A stretch of DNA of 13,743 nt, from assembly GCA_023807065.1 (NCBI GenBank), contig JAJJLU010004388.1:1-13743 (forward strand). Reading direction: 5' to 3'. Position 1 is the stretch's first letter. Every line of letters begins with the position of its first letter. This DNA is from Isotricha intestinalis. Its lineage: Eukaryota; Ciliophora; Litostomatea; Vestibuliferida; Isotrichidae. Shown one piece after another: positions 12,601 to 13,743 of the stretch. The position numbers were made by a program, and so were the translations under genes. Under the pieces are notes generated by a model. It searched no databases. It had not been told where the DNA came from and saw only the letters and a program-made list of their open reading frames with translations.

Positions 12601-13743
12601 AGATGTTATTTTGAAAAAAATTTCCTTGACTTTTTTTAATTTTTTTATTTCTTTTTCTTTACATTTTTGTTTAAGTTTATCTTCAATACTTTTTAGTATT
12701 GTTTTATAATCTTTTGTTGGATTATAATCATTTTGGAATAAAGATTTAACTGTTTTATATGCTTTTTTTAGAGTGTCTTTTTCTTCTTGATCAAAAGAAT
12801 GTTTAATTATTGATTGACCTGTTAAAATAGACATTCCTGAATTAGAATTCATTTGGTAAATATTTAATTTTTGTCCCATTATTAAAGAAAAAGTTAAGAT
12901 TACAAAAGATTTTCCAGCAGCCGTTGAACCTTGTAAAATAACAGATTTTTTTGCTTTTAACGAACAAATTAATAATAATATACAATATTTTTCTGATAAA
13001 GTCAATGATTCAAAATATAATTCTAAATTTTTTGCACCAAATTTCTTTATTTGTTTATGATGATAAACATTTACTTTAATTTGTTCATAATTTCCTTCTT
13101 TGGAAGTTTTAAAATAAAAAAATTTATTACTTCCATCATATTTAATTTCTGGATTAAAAGCTAATTTATCTAATTTTAATTCATTTATAATTTTCTCTCT
13201 ATTACTTTTTTCTGAAAAATGATATGCAAAAATAAAAAGTAAAAAAATAGATTTATTTAATTCTGGAATTTTAATTCTAAAATGTAAATACTTTTTAATC
13301 TCATTTAACGTTAAAGGAAGTTCTCCAGAGACTTCTTGAGAAATCATTTTAGTTTTAATAAAATCTTCTTGAAATTGAGAAATTTCATTTTCAAGCTTAT
13401 TTTGAATAAATAATACTTCAATTATTTTTTTAATATTTTCTTTAGTAGAATCATCCACAACAAGATATAATGAATTATATATTATTGATGGAGGAAGTTT
13501 TTCCCTATTTACATCTTTTCCTTTATTAAATATACCAATTAAATTTAAATTTCCTTTTTGTAAAATCGCACCATTTGGTAATAAAATTTTAGTTCCTTTT
13601 TCTCCGAAAATTGAAGATATACATTCTAAAATAGCAGGTGATGCATTATTTATTCCATCTAATACAACAAGAGTTTTCGGATAAATATCTTTACATTCAA
13701 TTGCTTCATATAATTTTGTTTTTGATGTAATGATAATAATATC
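688..13743 (-). CDS. Giant midasin-like AAA+/vWA protein, 5'-partial (at least 4,351 aa)
   Basis: This is one uninterrupted minus-strand reading frame from the right edge of the window to TAA at 688-690; the start codon is outside. GTG at 13456-13458 is internal: the 95 codons before it are open and encode a Walker B (VVLDGINNA) and a sensor-1 strand (LIGIFN). In order the protein has half an AAA+ module, a full AAA+ module (Walker A GSTAAGKS), about 1,500 residues of helical linker, a beta-rich region, a disordered basic/acidic stretch, two vWA domains, a Rossmann-type region and a C-terminal vWA domain (MIDATGSM). There is no signal peptide or clear membrane segment in the visible part, so a cytosolic or nuclear location is inferred. 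The order AAA+ ring, linker, acidic stretch, vWA is that of midasin, an ATPase that uses its MIDAS domain to pull assembly factors off pre-ribosomes. The extra domains argue against this being true midasin. A mechanochemical remodeller or scaffold role is inference; the exact function is unknown. Confidence 0.95.
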   Translation of the reverse strand, partial: DIIIITSKTKLYEAIECKDIYPKTLVVLDGINNASPAILECISSIFGEKGTKILLPNGAILQKGNLNLIGIFNKGKDVNREKLPPSIIYNSLYLVVDDSTKENIKKIIEVLFIQNKLENEISQFQEDFIKTKMISQEVSGELPLTLNEIKKYLHFRIKIPELNKSIFLLFIFAYHFSEKSNREKIINELKLDKLAFNPEIKYDGSNKFFYFKTSKEGNYEQIKVNVYHHKQIKKFGAKNLELYFESLTLSEKYCILLLICSLKAKKSVILQGSTAAGKSFVILTFSLIMGQKLNIYQMNSNSGMSILTGQSIIKHSFDQEEKDTLKKAYKTVKSLFQNDYNPTKDYKTILKSIEDKLKQKCKEKEIKKLKKVKEIFFKITSPPSRFAHQESVFTKSIESGKWVLLDGIEMAPCIISEKISSLCDDNPELNVFESGKGIYFSKNPKNENVKRIHENFHLFITYNPNTKGVILLEQSLFNKCILFTLPAIDDTERDASTMLYNSLEKKISPELCVEIAARLTNSHMKAVQISKLNTENFAGGIPFTSRNLLFISKEYNAKHMPPSNDNDVAEFINSCLELYYINSFISSGSKKEEFVNIIKKAIEEKPKFKPDIQRSNFDKYKEIVLILIKIQNATEGEEFPNFNFRDFVEKCMEVKIEEDALNFIIRNIQDTLNLLDYSKVINQNGFRHFKEQFYQIHIVRDLFIEIKKNLNDVSSTQKDHQLKDIELLNIQSIKPILLRLKLLIRLLETEMFATLFKPDLLNEKAEIIINVIKDMKNYKDELENQTNNYFQQAKESFFNLISVLYNEPSLLKIIDLLFPYSQFKDKNSPLYLAGFYIKAWNTLSENKINFTIITPKYKYDFIYVKNQSDRIYPTFDFNDSHSLLLSINTSIVDNKNKGVLFKNFKNFTSSIQNTMSILSVIHKLSSERDLSYLIIQNHFKTEYEKFSKHEENLSKHSFLISQNFFISEDTNEMSRMWGLIYNLNSNKLMFEFLKDNFLEVERDTYLVVNQLYQKIDNEKNIDNYCKLTKDLDFFLNKESRLWKHQIGETIKNNEKKEYYEYILNEINNEIHNYKKLHGYWPEENIDEYYEILDEIKEEVEMYLRRDEENELTNQLKEKFHELNRKIKKFLRDEVKEENIKKILIQLSEKILELSKKPTEYLYNKLDHQAKILISLNKTLNQDNIDDVQWPQNPLVDTIEFKNNKIKILQLMIWYSEIVQQLNIIFDPLSSEQKIMNILIQLNNNHEIASISKYINERIFGFQKEEGVRLSEKEKKTIFQMLRGHFIFKYKSSNFEIEDLINFVPYLNNLQKRIKISKEEFFYGFEMIKFLNKNFKIYFPKFEPIDILYIFISYKSDNKYSSGIIFNTNNFNFRAQDIVDKIPELQNKEKMIDIWSSIIVDLYINITNDKGILINNNNQKIKEYLNNEISKLQERAQKHNEKNQNLTKITVLFNCGKVCEKFDKVISEQKKRPEILKPVFDDYKVFIKENDKSIDVISFLFKKNLLKKIHPFLIYFLSKYRNCCQSLFNSLKKSDIDLLYDKNIDYIPAWVLILRFISSSFIILYDNNDNIIKNKIEDIVQEKIISFIKENKEINTDWINLMLEKIPLELLNNNIHIFYEYFNTLASKVKVKSNKIKDIITDVFQEFYSTLIHDVFDGNFDDYIKANFDYQYQEKDGLMINLFKNPNKFLYNRIQEICNKKKSNFAKSFETLYKNLKKMNSKFPEIQNKIRQLYDFINKKKFEDYKISQNNRKKEEINEQINLVKKEIKICNLKIENLRKNDIIFVDKKVIDDISESLKIIKKKYESIIDDEIGYLEYLKIPVDKNNKEFVKKISFKEKELNLNSEYIYIKQSEIDETFISSFEIQLKEKKKHFWTGVENYIKKKFFSENTIKVENIILFERKIKLKLSKIDYNEDEILKEIKKNLGPVTYDEPPKFYFNSSSINDFLEKINKLKTNLEYFIEFIDKCFEGKLITEDIIENKTIFSKNLKDLLKDFAIEDKDLSDDMINLLKSIENDLVPIENELEKFINDFNDKVLTIIKEFNEIKDENSIFSIDCSLPFKPILKDNYLPINFKNLDDSHNDFSLPIISENKNENKLQCSYDKLIQEIGPLCPSFYSNPILINILLFVDDDIIIKTKKNEENKNENEEEEQELEKEKYEIEKEECDIIEDFSELVSVTQKAKKEDKNIVIQIKVPKAREENKDEKHIISFILDFESTKGLKLSLDCKIIIKTIPIKSILSSNKYSFLYQNQKYILNTDTLFSGEQIIFTLKNYPNSSLHRYFGSRIVALENNSADQPRFSRENFDEVTLDIPKYIKTHESQIPRLNCLFELVLNDNYTIPIVIDALIIPNEFNFELYDYYDKDFKNGDSPINIYASEEILDIKTLKIELLFKVTFPVKYLNIKGELNIFNNYNDNSISLEPNCKEIKEITFKSEIYEFKYLLSINSNFTFPSKKIWNNNSNSRNENGYHSRYPHNSRYANISEYDYSKNVYENDNKYIEFILNINNNTQKIKIKILEAPKIDESPEKYLNQFGLFKIENNSLSKVNKFQKGQKYISPFFTNKSFLKIDYGNSMVKNKDPNEELKFIFINSKGEVYVKQNSNEFKNSSYFSDFYKDYIPIIGLYSNQWFPLLEKYECYNIIIEKKEYREDIYKFETSNKNIYESIKKNFEEMRNNKKNFLYFGYLLYKNDLKIIQIIEKYFPQEIRKDPNIERYFDMYKNVYDERSKTLVLHNLFIEIYNKFKEKFNIIKENKYSLVFDSIPSNKILEINKKYYTYKEPQKHNYKNKLYQLSNYIKQLIPQIQKSKKASTENRKKKEEKVIISKKLLIIGDKAINLEEEYKERSLNDINEKKTNINTENITIILPDINFNENDICLQYLMQLYNRCTLGTKVFPAFIKNAVTFNKNEDIEKAQLYFTNLYYYFKTKPLKSEKDYSIISSKTNEFFDAFKIMIGKMKNANISLSSIDDLNSIEFDETGVNTFVSIEEDKIIGVRPDRWNQKKSKDKQIIQKFEEKLSRNVNYISGFATFDKTLNMVDNFSIKNDVFEKKELKRSDTLSSILDLGKDNREIEKTDKLITNVFIKKTKLKNKKPNPFSSSKKTMGFIEDDLGKKERKIFSREDFNKVKFKEEDDIADIIEEMENMNETSNFHFEKSKNPNEGFGFPNAALLKSLPLEKDQQYPVHQLLEDSSFLISKIISNVSSINLLNEIPFRDIEANILLDCTRTISDENKLFMILITCGLTSALNALEIPYCVGLIGDSNFKIIIKSFEEPHSEEALQRIMECIFISRYKTDLATCIKYAIDKFPHNCKNRVFYTLTNGMDPELKKINRWKEVIFNNKENSFSFIFIESRVLKPKQKQYLTEQVWEPFREKAKNNISLVTSTEISINNIGNNDEFNPIDSLVKCISDALVRSNIDEKEIFEATPPSFTTDQNSKLDENLLTNISLFLGEELKKFTNIYYSKKILPNLNEQPEKLSGEELKNLTKNIGGVIIYNDLSKEIKEEISNLQKIFKIKREKINLSIMEYIFKPNLPTQPVLTDDGTHIDVNELIKYFLNPTPNPKIYREIRDGLVKNYGVTIVIDVSVSCLCDISFMHTIQTIRTLISSIGAIDIPCFDLIIVGDPEPIILCSERSTNEILSDRSSIWGPLFSFFKPKRHGDLASAIKAAYDLNSARRTEHTNRIFVCTDGLYSKSERKSIIKYVNFCMAKGVSVYGIGTGICAYGIEEIFPQIIYSLNPANLIEAISKCFSDSSVNKNNKMPVLTFPQKFSNIIENIMYAQDNKYFKALKKELNNIMVSNDAFPFSNEAIEIDPSQGRINPSTGITEMYKKDLLKGQKILIVMCYTCELNEKENPRIKPYNIIHSEEGEECIKTAIEHYGIGIDIVTNYKEAIDKLTHQEQDGYCDYYATWVMSGRPYNEMPDGADPGLVTQFIKVLNIFWKNGGSIVFCSDNQPFTFQTNLFLEQMVLPNGDKVTFRIGGNHPGEQILEADDSGLLEKKKTFNTKVLPSSRYERKSFANNLYQIYEGKTISFIGTGDLWDEKNFVALDDTKLLLPFVPFSRDSDGGINSIFYAGEDGYGDLVFDNSYTKFFLEMKECGTFRYVQNVAAWTAAPERSNVIYGVKPRDYRPKAVIYEITSERFTNFREPPKSDFDLLFMIDATGSMGGSLNMATKYCIDIWNNLKVKMPGVTFKFGGIFYRDPIDSTGDRNDYINLTDNIESFKSFVSTMRPTGGGDTPEDWVGAYNIALNKISWRKGVKCIIHIADAGAHGTNYSPGDRHPNEGPKLDSLIPQCVNKDFQIIAFNIGSSAINSFNVFKRIYESYGGKKYVIQKFDQNNDVGGYFTNLVIASASSCA
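709..1299 (-). other. Domain: vWA 3, C-terminal, intact MIDAS
   Basis: Residues about 4149-4345, ending 6 residues before the stop. All MIDAS elements are present: FMIDATGSMGG (Asp 4155 at 1279-1281, D-x-T-x-S), GGGDTPEDWVGAY (Thr 4232 at 1048-1050) and IIHIADAGAHG (Asp 4261 at 961-963). FKFGGIFYRDP and GDRHPNEGPKLDSLI are also typical of a vWA subgroup that includes the domain of the Dictyostelium alpha-kinase VwkA. No kinase domain follows here. This is the best conserved part of the protein and the likeliest partner-binding site. Confidence 0.9.
1414..2271 (-). other. Region: Rossmann-type alpha/beta, perhaps amidotransferase-like
   Basis: Residues about 3825-4110. A first strand (KILIVMCYTC), helix, second strand (GIGIDIV), an Asp/Tyr-rich loop (DGYCDYYATWVMSG) and the strand-turn GGSIVFCSDNQPF (Cys 3945 at 1909-1911) resemble a class-I glutamine amidotransferase or ThuA-like core. 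GGNHPGEQ (His 3978 at 1810-1812) and TISFIGTGDLWDE follow, then a characteristic FRYVQNVAAWTAAPE. Codon use is less AT-biased and the residue pattern looks constrained. No catalytic triad can be assigned with confidence, so it may be a non-enzymatic fold. Confidence 0.4.
2509..3030 (-). other. Domain: vWA 2 with D-x-S-x-S motif
   Basis: Residues about 3572-3745. The first strand and metal loop read VTIVIDVSVSC (Asp 3579 at 3007-3009), an intact D-x-S-x-S. The third loop is intact as FVCTDG (Asp 3684 at 2692-2694). The second loop has Gly at the usual Thr position (KRHGDLASAI, Gly 3655 at 2779-2781). The strands FDLIIVGD and VSVYGIGTG complete an alpha/beta vWA fold. Metal binding is possible but one ligand is missing. 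About 190 residues separate it from vWA 1, so it is a separate domain and not a repeat unit in register. Confidence 0.75.
3589..4116 (-). other. Domain: vWA 1, midasin-type with degenerate MIDAS
   Basis: Residues about 3210-3385. The first metal loop reads ILLDCTRTIS (Asp 3219 at 4087-4089), that is D-x-T-x-T rather than D-x-S/T-x-S. The second loop keeps Thr in YKTDLATCI (Thr 3290 at 3874-3876). The third loop has Asn instead of Asp in TLTNGMD (Asn 3317 at 3793-3795). The run of segments from the first strand through GLTSALNALEIPYCVGLIGD and SEEAL to the late TEQVWEPF helix parallels the C-terminal domain of midasin. The altered residues make metal-dependent ligand binding doubtful. Confidence 0.65.
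4240..4520 (-). other. Region: basic then acidic disordered stretch before first vWA
   Basis: A Lys-rich run (KKTKLKNKKPNPFSSSKK) is followed by an acidic run (EEDDIADIIEEMENMNE) and a Gly/Pro/Asn segment, all directly upstream of the first vWA domain. The basic run could be a nuclear localisation signal. The acidic run occupies the place of midasin's acidic region before its MIDAS domain. Both roles are inference from composition. Confidence 0.4.
6178..7206 (-). other. Region: beta-rich, possibly tandem Ig-like domains
   Basis: Residues about 2180-2522. Alternating short hydrophobic strands and polar turns replace the helical pattern on either side, for example KNIVIQIKVPKA, LKLSLDCKIIIKTIPI, NYTIPIVIDALIIP and TQKIKIKILEAP. 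At least two similar strand blocks are visible, suggesting tandem beta-sandwich domains. The second is interrupted by an Asn/Tyr/Ser-rich loop (coded around 6265-6385). No named family is recognised; Ig-like is a guess from the strand pattern. Confidence 0.4.
7232..7344 (-). other. Region: acidic Glu/Lys low-complexity patch
   Basis: Residues about 2133-2170 are almost entirely Glu, Lys and Asn, including ENEEEEQELEKEKYEIEKEE. Likely a disordered or single-helix hinge between the helical linker and the beta-rich region. It is much shorter than the Asp/Glu-rich region of midasin. Confidence 0.7.
7345..11979 (-). other. Region: long helical Lys/Glu/Asn-rich linker with coiled coils
   Basis: Residues about 589-2133. 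No recognised catalytic motif was found. The composition is dominated by Lys, Glu, Asn, Ile, Leu and Phe with few Pro or Gly, as expected for long helices. Coiled-coil-like charged stretches are clearest at about 10300-10600 (for example EYYEILDEIKEEVEMYLR) and 8300-8640 (for example EEINEQINLVKKEIKICNL). Its position directly after the last AAA+ module matches the linker of midasin, but sequence homology to it cannot be shown by eye. Confidence 0.6.
11980..13040 (-). other. Domain: complete AAA+ module with Walker A, Walker B and sensor 1
   Basis: Residues about 235-588. Walker A is GSTAAGKS at 12907-12930 (P-loop Lys 278), preceded by the strand KKSVILQ. Walker B is KWVLLDGIEMAP (Asp 406 at 12526-12528). 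Sensor 1 is LFITYNPN (Asn 463 at 12355-12357). It is followed by GVILLEQSLFNKCILFTLP, the slot where midasin modules read roughly ...NR. The small domain includes GIPFTSRNLLFISKEYN. Walker A and Walker B are about 128 residues apart, much longer than usual, owing to a charged helical insert (about residues 310-380). The P-loop is canonical, so nucleotide binding is likely. Hydrolysis is doubtful because Glu after Asp 406 is replaced by Gly. Confidence 0.85.
13210..13743 (-). other. Domain: C-terminal half of AAA+ module (Walker B to small domain)
   Basis: Residues 1-178 counted from the right edge. Walker B reads TLVVLDGINNAS, with the metal-binding Asp at 13657-13659. A beta-hairpin-like KILLPNGAIL follows, then sensor 1 LIGIFNKGKD (Asn at 13525-13527), then REKLPPSIIYNSLYLVV, where other modules carry the arginine finger. 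A helical small domain (LPLTLNEIKKYLHF) closes the module. The spacing and motifs are those of the dynein/midasin-related AAA_5 family. Gly follows the Walker B Asp where the catalytic Glu is expected, and no Arg sits in the Asn-Ser finger position. The Walker A half lies outside the window. Confidence 0.8.

Noticed and set aside
688..13458. Calling the gene dynein heavy chain or true midasin
   Set aside because: There is no recognisable dynein stalk or microtubule-binding domain, and dynein lacks vWA domains. Midasin has one C-terminal MIDAS domain, whereas here the midasin-type vWA is degenerate and followed by about 1,000 residues of other domains.
1..13743. Bacterial or phage origin
   Set aside because: One frame of over 13 kb with midasin-like architecture, very high A+T and Asn/Lys-rich low complexity fit an AT-rich protist better. 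A bacterial giant gene is not strictly excluded because the 5' end and neighbours are unseen.
1..13743. CRISPR array, tRNA, rRNA, insertion sequence or attachment site
   Set aside because: No regularly spaced repeats, no cloverleaf or rRNA-like sequence, and no transposase or terminal inverted repeats were seen on either strand.

Overview
The window is dominated by one giant protein-coding gene on the minus strand. It runs from the right-hand edge of the window to a TAA stop at 688-690, giving 4,351 consecutive sense codons with no stop and no intron needed. The 5' end of the gene lies beyond the right edge. The GTG at 13456-13458 is an internal Val codon, because the frame continues without a stop and with recognisable protein through 13459-13743. 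The DNA is extremely A+T rich. The protein is rich in Lys, Asn, Ile, Glu and Phe, and TAA, TAG and TGA are all absent in frame, so the standard code fits. Together with the midasin-like architecture this suggests an AT-rich protist or another AT-rich microbial eukaryote. The lineage cannot be fixed from this window; a parabasalid or an amoebozoan would fit.

Protein layout, with residues counted from the right edge (codon 13741-13743 = 1): (i) residues 1-178, the Walker B half and helical small domain of a dynein/midasin-type AAA+ module; (ii) about 235-588, a complete second AAA+ module; (iii) about 589-2130, a long Lys/Glu/Asn-rich, mostly helical linker with coiled-coil stretches and an acidic patch near its end; (iv) about 2180-2522, a beta-rich, possibly Ig-like region; (v) about 2523-3200, poorly conserved sequence ending in a basic then acidic disordered stretch; (vi) about 3210-3385, a first vWA domain of midasin type with a degraded metal site; (vii) about 3572-3745, a second vWA domain; (viii) about 3825-4110, an alpha/beta Rossmann-type region that may be class-I-amidotransferase-like; (ix) about 4149-4345, a C-terminal vWA domain with an intact MIDAS and a MIDATGSM motif. 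The order AAA+ ring, long linker, acidic stretch, vWA is that of midasin (Rea1/MDN1). The two extra vWA domains and the Rossmann-type region are not part of midasin. Both visible AAA+ modules have Gly where Walker B normally has the catalytic Glu.

The left 687 bases contain no intact gene. Bases 1-535 (+) read as a decayed protein-coding fragment, with two in-frame stops and a probable frameshift at a T9 run. By eye it resembles the AAA small-domain slot and helical sequence of the same kind of giant protein, so it may be the broken end of a paralogue lying tail to tail with the big gene. Bases 536-687 are AT-rich intergenic DNA with two hairpins, one of which includes the stop codon of the giant gene. 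No tRNA, rRNA, CRISPR array or transposase was recognised.
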